A stretch of 64,000 nucleotides of DNA, from contig NZ_JAAGOX010000008.1 in NCBI RefSeq assembly GCF_010500245.1, positions 33,633 to 97,632 of the forward strand, read 5' to 3'. Positions 1-8,701 of the stretch are shown here, in pieces. Below the pieces are notes generated by a model. The model did not search any database. It worked only from the letters and a program-made list of their open reading frames with translations, and had not been told where the DNA came from. The position numbers and the translations under genes were made by a program. This DNA is from Ruegeria sp. PrR005. GTDB lineage: Bacteria; Pseudomonadota; Alphaproteobacteria; Rhodobacterales; Rhodobacteraceae. The stretch's first letter is position 1, and every line of letters begins with the position of its first letter.

Positions 1-2
1 TC

Positions 3-722
3 CCCTTCCGCCCGCAGCCGTCCAAGTTCTGCATCTTCGAACATGTCTATTTCTCGCGCCCCGATTCGATCCTGGGCGGTCGCAGCGTTTATGAGACGCG
101 CGAGGCGATTGGTCGTGAACTGGCCAAGGAAAGCCCGGTCGAGGCCGATCTGGTCTGCCCGGTGCCCGACAGCGGCACCCCGGCGGCGATCGGCTTCTCG
201 CTGGAAAGCGGCATTCCCTATGCGATGGGGATCATCCGCAACCAGTATATGGGACGCACCTTTATCGAACCGACCGAGCAGATCCGCAACATGGGCGTGC
301 GGCTGAAGCTGAACGTGAACCGGGCGCTGATCCGGGGCAAGCGGGTGATCCTGGTTGACGATTCGGTGGTGCGCGGTACCACCAGCCGCAAGATCAAGGA
401 CATGATCCTGGACGCTGGCGCCAAGGAGGTACATTTCCGCATCGCCAGCCCGCCCACCGCCTGGCCCTGTTTCTATGGCGTCGACACGCCCGAACGCGAA
501 AAACTGCTGGCCGCCACCATGACCGAGGACGAGATGCGCGTGCATCTGGGGGTCGACAGCCTGAAATTCATCTCGCTCGACGGGCTTTACCGCGCCGTGG
601 GTGAGAGCAAGGGCCGCGACAAGGCTTGCCCGCAATATTGCGACGCCTGCTTCTCGGGCGAATACCCGGTCACGCCGTCCGACATGATCGACAAGGGTTT
701 CGAACTCAAAGCCGCCGAGTAG
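3..722 (+). CDS. purF: Amidophosphoribosyltransferase, 3' part (start lies before the window)
   Basis: This is the C-terminal ~239 codons of PurF, the enzyme that makes phosphoribosylamine from PRPP and glutamine in the first committed step of purine synthesis in the cytoplasm. The reading frame is open from the window edge to the TAG at 720-722. The PRPP-binding loop VILVDDSVVRGTTS is intact (about nt 346-390), as are the conserved stretches VCPVPDSGTPAAIG and GIIRNQYMGRTFI upstream. The end of the protein has several cysteines (CPQYCDACFSG), as is common in PurF C-termini. The N-terminal glutaminase domain is outside the window. The next gene follows after about 100 bp on the same strand. 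Confidence 0.97.
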   Translation, partial: PFRPQPSKFCIFEHVYFSRPDSILGGRSVYETREAIGRELAKESPVEADLVCPVPDSGTPAAIGFSLESGIPYAMGIIRNQYMGRTFIEPTEQIRNMGVRLKLNVNRALIRGKRVILVDDSVVRGTTSRKIKDMILDAGAKEVHFRIASPPTAWPCFYGVDTPEREKLLAATMTEDEMRVHLGVDSLKFISLDGLYRAVGESKGRDKACPQYCDACFSGEYPVTPSDMIDKGFELKAAE

Positions 723-824
723 CCCTCAGGGCGCGGCGGCTTCCTGCTCATAAGAGGGTTGCCTCTGGCCCCTGCCCGCCCTGCCTGTTAGGCGCCGGGG
801 CAAAGCAGACAAACAGGCGAATCG

Positions 825-1073
825 ATGGCGAACAGCAAGGTCAGTTCGGCGGCAACACAGGCCGCCGATATTCAGAAGAACGCGTTGACGGTCCTGGGCA
901 TCTTTGGCCCCACCGACGACATGCGCGCCCTGGTGCGCCTGCCAGGCGGCAAGGTCGAGCAGGTGGCGCCCGGCGACAAGCTGCGCGCGGGCGAGATCCT
1001 CGCCATTGATGACGAGGGTCTGATGCTGCGGCATGGTGGCCAGACCCGTCGGCTTGCCATCCCCGGCAGCTGA
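825..1073 (+). CDS. Small PilP/GspC-like protein of unknown role
   Basis: This is an 82-residue protein. Its core LTVLGIFGPTDDMRALVRLPGGKVEQVAPGD is followed by a short beta-rich segment ending LAIPGS. The pattern (L-GI-GP, R-ALVRL-GG, V-GD-L--G, L-L--GG) resembles the small beta-barrel domain of type IV pilus PilP and type II secretion GspC, where it acts in the periplasm. No signal peptide or membrane helix is visible, so if the fold is right the cellular role is unclear. The gene lies between purF and an SDR gene on the same strand, and I see no other pilus gene nearby. The family resemblance is inferred from pattern only. Confidence 0.7.
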   Translation: MANSKVSSAATQAADIQKNALTVLGIFGPTDDMRALVRLPGGKVEQVAPGDKLRAGEILAIDDEGLMLRHGGQTRRLAIPGS

Positions 1074-1114
1074 ACGCTCTTGACGGGCGGGCGCGGCGCG
1101 GTCAAACCGCGCGC

Positions 1115-1759
1115 ATGACACAAGATACCAAACTGGCCCTGATCACCGGCGCCTCGCGCGGTCTGGGCGCCGCGCTGGCCGAAGCGCTGGCACCCACCCA
1201 TCATATCGTGGCGGTGGCCCGCACCACCGGCGCGCTGGAAGAACTGGACGACCGTATTCGCGCGCGGGGCGGCAGTGCAACGCTGGCGCCGATGGACGTC
1301 ACTGACCCGGCCGCGATGGCGACGCTGTGCCGGGGCATCCACGACCGTTGGGGGCGGCTGGATCTGTGGCTGCACACGGCCATCCATGCCGCGCCATTGA
1401 GCCCTGCGAATTTTGTCGATGCCAAGGACTGGACCAAATCGATCGCAGTGAATGCGACCGCCGCGTCGGTTCTGATCCCCTATGTCGCGCCCCTGTTGGG
1501 AGAGACCGGCCAGGCGGTGTTTTTCGACGATCCGCGCGCGGGCCAGAAGTTCTTTGGCGCTTATGGCGCCACCAAGGCGGCGCAGATGGCGCTGGCCCGC
1601 AGCTGGGCCGCCGAGACCGAGCGGACCGGGCCAAGAGTTCGGATCGTCGAGCCCGCGCCAATGCCAACCGCGCTGCGCGCCCGTTTCTTTCCCGGTGAGA
1701 ACCGCGAGTCCCTGACTCCCTGCGCGGACGAGGCCGGACGGATCGTTTCAGTGTTGTAA
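1115..1759 (+). CDS. Short-chain dehydrogenase/reductase, YciK-like
   Basis: This 214-residue Rossmann-fold protein has the nucleotide-binding motif TGASRGLGAALAEAL at residues ~11-25 and the YxxxK motif as YGATKAAQ near residue 150. The layout, including the segment GAYGATKAAQMALARSWAAE, is that of the YciK group of SDRs. The catalytic serine normally found about 13 residues before the tyrosine is not obvious: the strand reads VFFDDPRAGQ where relatives have a Thr/Ser-Ser. Substrate is unknown. The gene sits 41 bp after the PilP-like gene and faces the caspase-like gene convergently with a 32-bp gap. Confidence 0.85.
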   Translation: MTQDTKLALITGASRGLGAALAEALAPTHHIVAVARTTGALEELDDRIRARGGSATLAPMDVTDPAAMATLCRGIHDRWGRLDLWLHTAIHAAPLSPANFVDAKDWTKSIAVNATAASVLIPYVAPLLGETGQAVFFDDPRAGQKFFGAYGATKAAQMALARSWAAETERTGPRVRIVEPAPMPTALRARFFPGENRESLTPCADEAGRIVSVL

Positions 1760-1791
1760 TTGACCCTGCTGTCCGGCGCGGTATCGCAACC

Positions 1792-3348
1792 CTAGCGGCA
1801 GATTGGCAGGCCGACCGACAACGACCCGTCCGACCCGTAGAGGGTCCCGTATTTCGGACGGCAGGTCGGTGCACCGGATTTGACCGCGGGTTTTGGCGGC
1901 GTTGGGTCGGGCGCCGCTTGTTGGACCGTCGCCGTTGACGTGGTCGACGGTTTGCGCGCCGTTGTCGTTTTCCGCGCCGGTTTTGGCGTCGGCTGGGCCG
2001 CGGCACAGATCACCTCTTCGCTCTGCTCGACTTCTTCCAGTACCGCAGCGAACACTTCGGCGTCGGCGTTGCTGTCAAGGTGCAGGTCGGTTCCGGCCGC
2101 CTCGTTGAACCGGACCAGCGCGGCCAGCGAGCCACGCCCCCAGATGCCGTCCACCGAACTGCGATAACAGCCGCGATCCTTCAGCGCCGCTTGCACGGCG
2201 CGCTTCAGCTCGTCCCGGCTCAGCGCCGGAGCCTGCGGCTGGGGCGCGGGTTGCGGTTCGGGCACAGGAATGGCCGGGATCTGGACTGCGGCTTGTTGCT
2301 GTTCGCCCGCAGGCGGGGCAACGGAAGTAGTCACCGGTGCGGGGTCTGTGGCACGCTCGGCGGTTCCGGTCTGTGGTGGCAGTGCCGCAATTTTCTGGCC
2401 CGCCAATTGGGCGCGCGTGCGCTGCGCCAGCAGATACAGCAGTTGCGAAGACTGCGCGGCATGGGTTTCAAGGAACGCGTCCCAGGTCTCGACCGAGCCC
2501 GAAAATTCCGCCATGGCGTAGTCGCGCAGCATCTGCTCCTCGTCATGAACCACGGGTTTTTCCGTGGTCACCGGCACAGGTGGTTCAGGTTTTGTCGAGT
2601 TGGGATTGATCACCACCTGTTCGGCGCCAAGCGAGGAATAGACAAACGGCACCGCGCCGGGGACGGTACGGTTCAGCTCGTCCCGCACTGCACCAAGCAG
2701 GATGCGCACATCTGCCGGTGGCAGATCCAGCGCCTTGAGAAAGGCCGAGGTAAAAGGCGAATTATGGCCCGCGGGACCATCGGGGGTCACCTCGCCTGCG
2801 GCGGCGGCATAGGCGATGAGGGTGGCGGCCTCGGCGTTGGAGACGATGGCCAGTCCCTGGCCTATGTTGCGGCCGCGGTTTTCGCGCTGCATCTTTTGTA
2901 CAAACGGATTGTCGCGGCAGGCGTCCAGCACCACCATCTTGAGCTTCTTCGCCCCCGAGAGCTGCCGCAGGACCACGTCCATGCCGATCATTTCAAGGTC
3001 GGCATCGCGCTCGTCCGAGAGGCGTGCATCGACCGGGATCAGGAAGTTCTGGCCGCCCACCTCGATACCGTGACCGGCATAATAGACCATGGCGACATCG
3101 GCGCGGTCGGCCCTGTCGCGGAACTCGCGCAGGGTGTTGTAGAGCGCGCTGCGGGTCAGGTCGGTGGCCTTGACCACGTCGAACCCCTGCTTGCTCAGCG
3201 CCGCCGAGACAGCCTCGGCATCGCGGCCGGGATTGGCCAGCGGAGTCACATTCTGGTAGCGCTCGTTGCCGATGACCAGGGCCACCTTCTCTGCCCAAAG
3301 AACGGCGGGCAACAGGCTGAAAAACAGGGCAAAGACAAGTCTGAGCAT
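1792..3348 (-). CDS. Caspase-family (peptidase C14) protein with signal peptide
   Basis: This is a 518-residue protein. The start was placed at the ATG at 3348 because a GGAGGG ribosome site lies just upstream and the next residues MLRLVFALFFSLLPAVLWAE form a clear signal peptide; the longer open frame upstream has no such support. The caspase-type fold begins KVALVIGNERYQN. The His-Gly dyad is in YYAGHGIEVGGQNF and the catalytic Cys in VVLDACRDNPF, as in bacterial orthocaspases. A Pro/Ala-rich linker follows, then a short domain (DRGCYRSSVDGIWGRGSLAA) like those that bind peptidoglycan, then a Cys-containing tail. Probably periplasmic. The physiological target is unknown. Confidence 0.88.
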   Translation of the reverse strand: MLRLVFALFFSLLPAVLWAEKVALVIGNERYQNVTPLANPGRDAEAVSAALSKQGFDVVKATDLTRSALYNTLREFRDRADRADVAMVYYAGHGIEVGGQNFLIPVDARLSDERDADLEMIGMDVVLRQLSGAKKLKMVVLDACRDNPFVQKMQRENRGRNIGQGLAIVSNAEAATLIAYAAAAGEVTPDGPAGHNSPFTSAFLKALDLPPADVRILLGAVRDELNRTVPGAVPFVYSSLGAEQVVINPNSTKPEPPVPVTTEKPVVHDEEQMLRDYAMAEFSGSVETWDAFLETHAAQSSQLLYLLAQRTRAQLAGQKIAALPPQTGTAERATDPAPVTTSVAPPAGEQQQAAVQIPAIPVPEPQPAPQPQAPALSRDELKRAVQAALKDRGCYRSSVDGIWGRGSLAALVRFNEAAGTDLHLDSNADAEVFAAVLEEVEQSEEVICAAAQPTPKPARKTTTARKPSTTSTATVQQAAPDPTPPKPAVKSGAPTCRPKYGTLYGSDGSLSVGLPICR

Positions 3349-3421
3349 CAATTCCCTCCCCCCCTCAAGAGAGGTTCGGTTCAGTCTGCCACAGTGTCCG
3401 TTACCGATCAACCGGAGCCGG

Positions 3422-4261
3422 TCAGATCGCCACGCCCTGCCGTCCGGCCAGATCGACGAAGAACTGCCAGGCAACGCGACCGGACCGGGCGCCGCGCGTC
3501 GCCTGCCATTCGATGGCTTCGGCGCGCAGGGTCTCGGGCGCGACGGATACACCATATGCAGCGCAATAGCGGTCTATCATCGCAAGATATTCGTCCTGAT
3601 CGCAGGGATGGAAGCCAAGCCAGAGACCGAAGCGGTCGGAGAGCGAAACCTTTTCCTCGACCGCCTCAGAGGGGTTGATGGCGCTGGAGCGTTCATTTTC
3701 GATCATGTCGCGGGGCATCAGATGGCGGCGGTTGGAGGTGGCATAGAACACCACATTCTCGGGCCTCCCCTCGATCCCGCCGTCCAGAACCGCCTTGAGC
3801 GACTTGTAATGCTGGTCGTCATGGCTGAACGAAAGATCGTCGCAGAACAGGATGAAACGTTGCGATGCGCTGCGCAGGTGGTTCAGCAGGCGCGCGACCG
3901 AGGGCAGGTCCTCGCGCTGAAGCTCGACCAGTTTCAGATCCGGGAATTCAGGCTGAAGTGTGCCGTGCACCGCCTTGACCAGGCTCGATTTTCCCATGCC
4001 ACGCGCGCCCCACAAAAGGGCATTGTTGGCCTTGAACCCGGCAGCGAAACGGCGGGTGTTGTCCAAGAGCGTATCGCGCGAGCGGTTGATGCCCACCAGC
4101 AGGTCAAGATCGACCCGGCTGACATCGCGCACCGGTTCCAGCCGTTCCGGCCCGACATGCCAGACAAAGGCCGGCGCGCTGGCGAAATCGGGGGCGCGCA
4201 GGGGGGCGGGCGCCATGCGTTCGAGGGCTTCGGCAATGCGGTTGAGCGCGTCGTTGTCCAT
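3422..4261 (-). CDS. DUF815 family AAA+ ATPase
   Basis: This 279-residue protein has a clear P-loop, LLWGARGMGKSSLVKAV (about residues 82-98), and a Walker B strand RFILFCDDLSF. The segment NVVFYATSNRRHLMPRDM is the sensor region typical of DUF815 proteins. Members of this family are cytoplasmic ATPases of poorly known function, widespread in proteobacteria. The gene stands alone on the minus strand, 73 bp upstream of the caspase-like gene and divergent from cidA. Its upstream region (4262-4447) carries the paired 15-bp repeat described separately. Confidence 0.9.
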   Translation of the reverse strand: MDNDALNRIAEALERMAPAPLRAPDFASAPAFVWHVGPERLEPVRDVSRVDLDLLVGINRSRDTLLDNTRRFAAGFKANNALLWGARGMGKSSLVKAVHGTLQPEFPDLKLVELQREDLPSVARLLNHLRSASQRFILFCDDLSFSHDDQHYKSLKAVLDGGIEGRPENVVFYATSNRRHLMPRDMIENERSSAINPSEAVEEKVSLSDRFGLWLGFHPCDQDEYLAMIDRYCAAYGVSVAPETLRAEAIEWQATRGARSGRVAWQFFVDLAGRQGVAI

Positions 4262-4322
4262 GTCTCTCCTCCCTGCGGTCGGGCACAGAAACCATGTTCG
4301 CGGCGGCGCGGCAAGGGCCGGA

Positions 4323-4369
4323 TTGACCGTTTTGTACCTGTTCTAGAGGGGGAATTGACCGTTTTGTAC
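4323..4369 (+). repeat. Paired 15-bp motif, 32-bp period (copy A)
   Basis: TTGACCGTTTTGTAC occurs at 4323-4337 and again at 4355-4369, separated by 17 bp. The same pair, with the same 17-bp spacing and one mismatch, occurs at 62634-62680. Both pairs lie upstream of a minus-strand gene (here the DUF815 ATPase; there an MsbA-like exporter), in the same orientation relative to it. The regular spacing of about three helical turns suggests a protein-binding site or a small repeat element. Function is unknown. Confidence 0.75.
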
Positions 4370-4447
4370 AGCCTCAGACAAGGCGCGTGACGGCTTGATC
4401 CGCGCGGACCCCACTGACACTCTGCAAGTCCGGGGCAAGCGGAGGGC

Positions 4448-4801
4448 ATGATGCTGGGGTTCCTGACATTGATACTGGTGTGCCAACTGGCCGGGGAACT
4501 GGCGGTGGGCGCGCTGCACTTGCCGGTGCCTGGGCCGGTTCTGGGCATGCTGGTGCTGTTCGCGCTCCTGATGATCCGAGGCGAGGTGCCCGAGGCGCTG
4601 GAGCAGACGGCGGGCGGATTGCTGCGGGCGATGTCGCTGCTGTTCGTGCCGGCGGGGACCGGGGTGATGCTGCATTTTCGCCTCCTGGGCGAGGCGCTGG
4701 TGCCGCTGGGCGTGGCGGTTGTCGTCAGCACGCTGGCCACCATCGCGGTGACCGGCCTGTTGATGCGCTGGCTGGGCCGGAGAGCGCCGAGCGATGGATA
4801 G
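4448..4801 (+). CDS. CidA/LrgA family membrane protein
   Basis: This is a 117-residue integral membrane protein with about four hydrophobic helices. The stretches LPVPGPVLGMLVLFALL and LLFVPAGTGVMLHF are signature segments of the CidA/LrgA (holin-like) family. In bacteria these proteins pair with an LrgB partner and influence murein hydrolase activity or organic-acid export. The following lrgB-like gene starts inside the last codons of this gene (8-bp overlap), a strong sign of translational coupling. A second in-frame ATG lies one codon downstream, so the exact start is uncertain by one residue. Confidence 0.92.
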   Translation: MMLGFLTLILVCQLAGELAVGALHLPVPGPVLGMLVLFALLMIRGEVPEALEQTAGGLLRAMSLLFVPAGTGVMLHFRLLGEALVPLGVAVVVSTLATIAVTGLLMRWLGRRAPSDG

Positions 4802-5525
4802 TCTGGCCGAAACCTGGGTCTATCTCAGCGCCTCGCCGCTGTTTCACCTGACGCTGACGCTGGTCGCCTTTCAGGCGGCAAGCTGGCTGTTCGAGCGGGG
4901 GGGCCGCAGCCCGTTCCTGAACCCGGTGCTGGGCGCAGTGCTGATCGTGGTGGCGGTGCTGGTTCTGACGGGGACGGATTACGGCACCTATTTCCAGGGC
5001 GCGCAATTCGTGCATTTCCTGCTGGGTCCCGCGACCGTGGCGCTTGCCGTGCCGCTCTATCGTCAATGGCACCGGGTCCGGCGCTCGGCGCTCGCGATCA
5101 CGGTCAGCCTCTTGTGCGGGTCTCTGACCGCGATCCTGACGGCAGTCGCGGTGACCCGTCTGATGGGAGGATCGGGGGCGCTGCTGGCCTCGGTCGCGCC
5201 CAAATCGGTGACGGCGCCGGTGGCGATGGCCATTGCCGAGGAACTGGGCGGGCTGCCCTCGCTGACGGCGGTGCTGGTGATCGTGACCGGGATCTTCGGG
5301 GCCATGTTCGGGCCAATGCTGCTGAACCTGCTGGGCATCCGCGACTGGCAGGCGCGCGGCTTGGCGATGGGCACGGCCAGCCACGGAATCGGCACCGCGC
5401 GGGCCTTGCAGGTGAACGAGACGGCGGGCGCGTTTTCGGGGCTGGCCATGGGGCTGAACGCGGTCGCCACCGCGCTGCTGCTGCCGCTGCTCTGGGCGCT
5501 CTTTGTGCGGTTCGGTCTGGTCTGA
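4794..5525 (+). CDS. LrgB family membrane protein
   Basis: This 243-residue polytopic membrane protein overlaps the end of the cidA-like gene. It has the family landmarks FLLGPATVALAVPLY, SVAPKSVTAPVAMAIAEELG and GTASHGIGTARALQ. It belongs to the LrgB/CidB/YohK family and forms a two-component inner-membrane system with the CidA-type protein. Roles proposed for the family include control of autolysis and transport of small organic acids; nothing here chooses between them. Length is normal. A divergent adenylate cyclase-independent promoter is not evident, and the pair forms a self-contained operon. Confidence 0.93.
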   Translation: MDSLAETWVYLSASPLFHLTLTLVAFQAASWLFERGGRSPFLNPVLGAVLIVVAVLVLTGTDYGTYFQGAQFVHFLLGPATVALAVPLYRQWHRVRRSALAITVSLLCGSLTAILTAVAVTRLMGGSGALLASVAPKSVTAPVAMAIAEELGGLPSLTAVLVIVTGIFGAMFGPMLLNLLGIRDWQARGLAMGTASHGIGTARALQVNETAGAFSGLAMGLNAVATALLLPLLWALFVRFGLV

Positions 5526-5677
5526 CGCGGCCCGTGCGCCTCTTGGGACTTGTGGTTTGGACGTTGCAGGCGGGCAAGATCGGGAAAGCCATTTGGCCTT
5601 GCGTGTTTGCCCCAGACGTTTGTCTCAGCTCTGCCGGTGTGATTAGTTGAAGTGGCAGGGCTTTGGGGAGGCGGACG

Positions 5678-7261
5678 TTGCCGCAATCACCAGATCACCA
5701 CGCGGACGAGACGACACCCCGGCCGAACATCCTGGTTCGTTCGATTGCCGGTCTGTCGGTTTCGATCCGGCTGAAGCTGCTGTCGGCCTTTCTGGGTGTC
5801 ACTTTGTTGATGGCCGGGCTGGCCTGGATCGGGTTGGAGACACTGCGGCAGGCGAACGACAGAACCGAGAGATTGTTGCGCGATCAGGCGCGCATCGCGT
5901 TTTTCAACGATCAATACCTGTATCTGAGCGATCTGGTGACCCTGGCCACGGCGATAGCCATCGACCCAAACGATGTGCAGCGGCAGAACGCCAGCGGGTT
6001 CTTTATCAACACCTCTTTTCTCCTCATCGAAGGCACCAACAACCTCGTCCTACACACTGGTCAGGGACTCAGGACGATCGGGCGCGCCGGGCTGCCGGAC
6101 AATGCGGAAATCTCGGCGCAGCGGGCAAGTGCAAAGCGGTTGCAGGAGATTGCCCGGCGCGCAGGCTCCTTGCGCGAGAGCAAGGATTACAAGTCCGCAG
6201 GCGCGATCGCACGCCAAACCTTTTTGCCCATCGCGCTGCGGATGCAGCGGGGCGCCTATTCCAAGGTTCAGGACATCGAAGCGGAAATGGCCGAAACGGC
6301 GAAATCGACGGCACTGGCCTATGAGGCCTCGCGCGAGATGGTCATCGCCTCGGCCCTGGTCGCGATTGGTTTGGCGTTTCTGCTTGGCTATGCGATTTCC
6401 GGGTCGCTGATCTGGCCGGTCCGGCGGATTGGCCGGACCCTGAACGCCATCGCGGGCGGCCGGTTCGATGTGCGGGTCACGGTTCCCAACCGGGACGAGT
6501 TGGGGGATCTGGCCCGCAATGTGAACGCGACCAGCCAGCGGCTGGGGGAGCTTTATGCAAAGGTCGAGGCACAACGGGCGGAGCTGGCCACCGAACACGC
6601 GCGGTCCGAGAGGTTGCTGCGCAACCTCCTGCCCGAGCAGATCGCCGCCCGGCTCAAGGACGATCCGACAAGGACAATCGCGGACAGCCTGCCGCTGGTG
6701 GCGATCCTGTTTGCCGATATCGCGGGCTTTACCCCGCGGGCCGCAAAGATGACGCCGGAGGAGATCGTCAATTTTCTCAACGGCATCTTTTCGGCATTCG
6801 ACGAACTGGCCGAACGGCACGGGCTGGAAAAGATCAAGACGATCGGCGATTCCTATATGGTTGCGGCGGGCGCGCCGGTGGCGTGTGACGATCCGGTGCA
6901 CAGGGTTGCGGAAATGGCGCTGGACATGCTGGATGTCGCCCAGACCTTTGCCGGAGGCGTGGACATCCGGATCGGCCTGCATGCCGGGCCGGCGGTGGCC
7001 GGTGTGATAGGCCACCAGAAGCTCTTCTATGACGTCTGGGGCGAAACGGTGAACATCGCAAGCCGCATGGAAAGCCATGGTGAACCGGGGCGGATACAGG
7101 CGACAAAGCCAGTGCGGGACCAACTGGCAGGACGCTATGGGTTCGTGCCACGGGGGCAAGTCCAAGTCGATGGGGTCGGACCGATGCAGACCTGGTGGCT
7201 GACGGGGCGCTTGGGGGACACCGGACCGCAGGCAGAGGCGCCCTCCAGACCCCGGACGTAA
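5678..7261 (+). CDS. Membrane-anchored HAMP-domain adenylate/guanylate cyclase
   Basis: The protein (about 527 residues) has a transmembrane helix near its N-terminus (LKLLSAFLGVTLLMAGLAWI), an extracytoplasmic sensor region, a second helix (ALVAIGLAFLLGYAISGSLI), a HAMP segment (PVRRIGRTLNAIAGGRFDV) and a class III cyclase domain. The cyclase domain shows the metal-binding ILFADIAGFT, then EKIKTIGDSYMVAAG and GLHAGPAVAGVIG, all typical. It should make cAMP (or cGMP) in response to a periplasmic signal. I chose the TTG at 5678 because GGGGAGG precedes it at good spacing; another TTG five codons upstream is possible. No ATG start fits. A perfect palindrome follows the stop. Confidence 0.9.
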   Translation: MPQSPDHHADETTPRPNILVRSIAGLSVSIRLKLLSAFLGVTLLMAGLAWIGLETLRQANDRTERLLRDQARIAFFNDQYLYLSDLVTLATAIAIDPNDVQRQNASGFFINTSFLLIEGTNNLVLHTGQGLRTIGRAGLPDNAEISAQRASAKRLQEIARRAGSLRESKDYKSAGAIARQTFLPIALRMQRGAYSKVQDIEAEMAETAKSTALAYEASREMVIASALVAIGLAFLLGYAISGSLIWPVRRIGRTLNAIAGGRFDVRVTVPNRDELGDLARNVNATSQRLGELYAKVEAQRAELATEHARSERLLRNLLPEQIAARLKDDPTRTIADSLPLVAILFADIAGFTPRAAKMTPEEIVNFLNGIFSAFDELAERHGLEKIKTIGDSYMVAAGAPVACDDPVHRVAEMALDMLDVAQTFAGGVDIRIGLHAGPAVAGVIGHQKLFYDVWGETVNIASRMESHGEPGRIQATKPVRDQLAGRYGFVPRGQVQVDGVGPMQTWWLTGRLGDTGPQAEAPSRPRT

Positions 7262-7290
7262 AAGGGCGCGCCGATATCGGCGCGCCCTTT
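7261..7290. terminator. Perfect 30-bp palindrome, probable bidirectional terminator
   Basis: The sequence from 7261 to 7290 reads the same on both strands: AAAGGGCGCGCCGAT followed by its reverse complement. It forms a GC-rich hairpin ending in TTT on either strand. It sits between the convergent cyclase and tatC genes, where a shared terminator is expected. Confidence 0.85.
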
Positions 7291-7313
7291 GGTCATCTCC
7301 AGACGCCTGGCGC

Positions 7314-8240
7314 CTACTTGCTCTCTTCCTCGTCGAACTCGGCCATCAGCGGATCGTCGAATTCCTGTTCGTCGTCATAATAGCCGTCGGCGCGCAACTG
7401 AGCCTCGCGTTTCTTTTCGACCCGGGCCACCAGAAAGATCGAGATCTCGTAAAGCCCGTAGACCACCACGAAGAGGATGAGCTGGGTCACCACGTCCGGC
7501 GGGGTCACCAGGGCCGCCAGCACCAGGATCGCCACGACGGCGTATTTGCGCACGCTGCCCAGCCCCTCGGCGCTGACCAGACCGGCCTTGCCCATCAGGG
7601 TCAGAAGAACCGGAAGCTGGAAGCAGAGACCAAAGGCCATGATGAACTTGAGCGTGATGTCGAGCGATTCGTTGACCTTGCCGAAGAAGGTGATCCTGAC
7701 CCCATCGGAGGTTTCGGGAACCACCGCCACATCCGCGGGCACATCCCCCGCCGCCCCCGACAACAGGTTGGCGAAGATCGAGCTGACATCGGCAAAGCCC
7801 AGGAAGAACTGCATCGCCAGCGGCGTGACCACGAATTGCGCGAAGGCCGCACCCAGAAGGAACATGAAGGGCGAGGCGATCAGGAAGGGCAGGAACGCGC
7901 CCTTTTCCGAGCGGTAGAGCCCGGGCGCGACAAAGCGCCAGAGCTGGTAGCCGATCACCGGGAAGGAGAGCGCAAACCCGAACACCATCGAGATGCGGAA
8001 CAAGGTGAACAGGTATTCCTGCGGCGAGGTGTATTGCAGCGTCGGCGACGGGTCGCCCAACTCGCGCAGCGTCGCCTCGATCGGCGCCAGCAGGAACTGG
8101 AGGATCGGCTCGGCCACGACAAAGGCCAGCACGATCCCCACGATAAAGGCCATCACCGCGCGGATCAGGCGGGTGCGCAGTTCGGCCAGGTGTTCGATCA
8201 GCGGGGCGGACGTGTCGTCGATCTCGTCTGTCTTGCTCAT
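7314..8240 (-). CDS. tatC: Sec-independent protein translocase subunit TatC
   Basis: This 308-residue polytopic membrane protein is the twin-arginine signal receptor of the Tat export pathway. The N-terminal motif [12 protein letters not shown] and the segment [29 protein letters not shown] are diagnostic. It is about 50 residues longer than E. coli TatC. The extra length comes from an insert in a periplasmic loop (roughly [17 protein letters not shown] to [10 protein letters not shown]) and an acidic C-terminal tail ending DEEESK. The start overlaps the end of tatB by 4 bp, so it is translated as part of the tatABC operon. Confidence 0.97.
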   Translation of the reverse strand: MSKTDEIDDTSAPLIEHLAELRTRLIRAVMAFIVGIVLAFVVAEPILQFLLAPIEATLRELGDPSPTLQYTSPQEYLFTLFRISMVFGFALSFPVIGYQLWRFVAPGLYRSEKGAFLPFLIASPFMFLLGAAFAQFVVTPLAMQFFLGFADVSSIFANLLSGAAGDVPADVAVVPETSDGVRITFFGKVNESLDITLKFIMAFGLCFQLPVLLTLMGKAGLVSAEGLGSVRKYAVVAILVLAALVTPPDVVTQLILFVVVYGLYEISIFLVARVEKKREAQLRADGYYDDEQEFDDPLMAEFDEEESK

Positions 8241-8695
8241 GTCTCGGTTCCGGGTTTCAGCGCGGCCTCGGCTTCCTGAGCCTTTTCAAGCTCGGCCGTG
8301 GCCTCGCGCAGGCGCCGTTCCGCGGCGGCGCGGGCGGTGGCGGCCTGGATCTTCTTGGCCTGCGCGGCCCGCTCGGTCGCCAGTTTGCCGGTCTCGGTGC
8401 CGGGGTCGTATTTGGTCGGGTCCACGCCCTTGCGCAGGTCGCTGGCGGCCTTGCGCACCCCGTCCAGGGCCGAATCCACCGGGTTGGTGGCGGCCTTGAG
8501 CCCCTTGGAGATCTCCTTGACCCCGGCCTCGTCGGCGGCATCGTTCATCGCCCGGCTGAATTCACGCGCCAGCCCGCGGGCCTTGCCGACCCAGCGACCG
8601 ACGTTGCGAAACAGCACGGGCAGGTCCTTGGGCCCCACGACGATCAGCGCCACGACGCCAATCACCAGAAGCTCGCTCCAGCCCAGATCGAACAT
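8237..8695 (-). CDS. tatB: Sec-independent protein translocase subunit TatB
   Basis: This 152-residue protein starts [26 protein letters not shown], the short TatB membrane helix with the conserved Glu followed by the Gly-Pro hinge. An amphipathic helix ([19 protein letters not shown]) and a long charged cytoplasmic tail come next. TatB works with TatC to bind twin-arginine signal peptides. It overlaps tatC by 4 bp and follows tatA by 6 bp. Confidence 0.96.
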   Translation of the reverse strand: MFDLGWSELLVIGVVALIVVGPKDLPVLFRNVGRWVGKARGLAREFSRAMNDAADEAGVKEISKGLKAATNPVDSALDGVRKAASDLRKGVDPTKYDPGTETGKLATERAAQAKKIQAATARAAAERRLREATAELEKAQEAEAALKPGTET

Positions 8696-8701
8696 ATGCG
8701 G

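Noticed and set aside
2080..3678. 532-codon plus-strand frame across the caspase-like gene
   Set aside because: It is antisense to a protein with intact catalytic motifs and a signal peptide.
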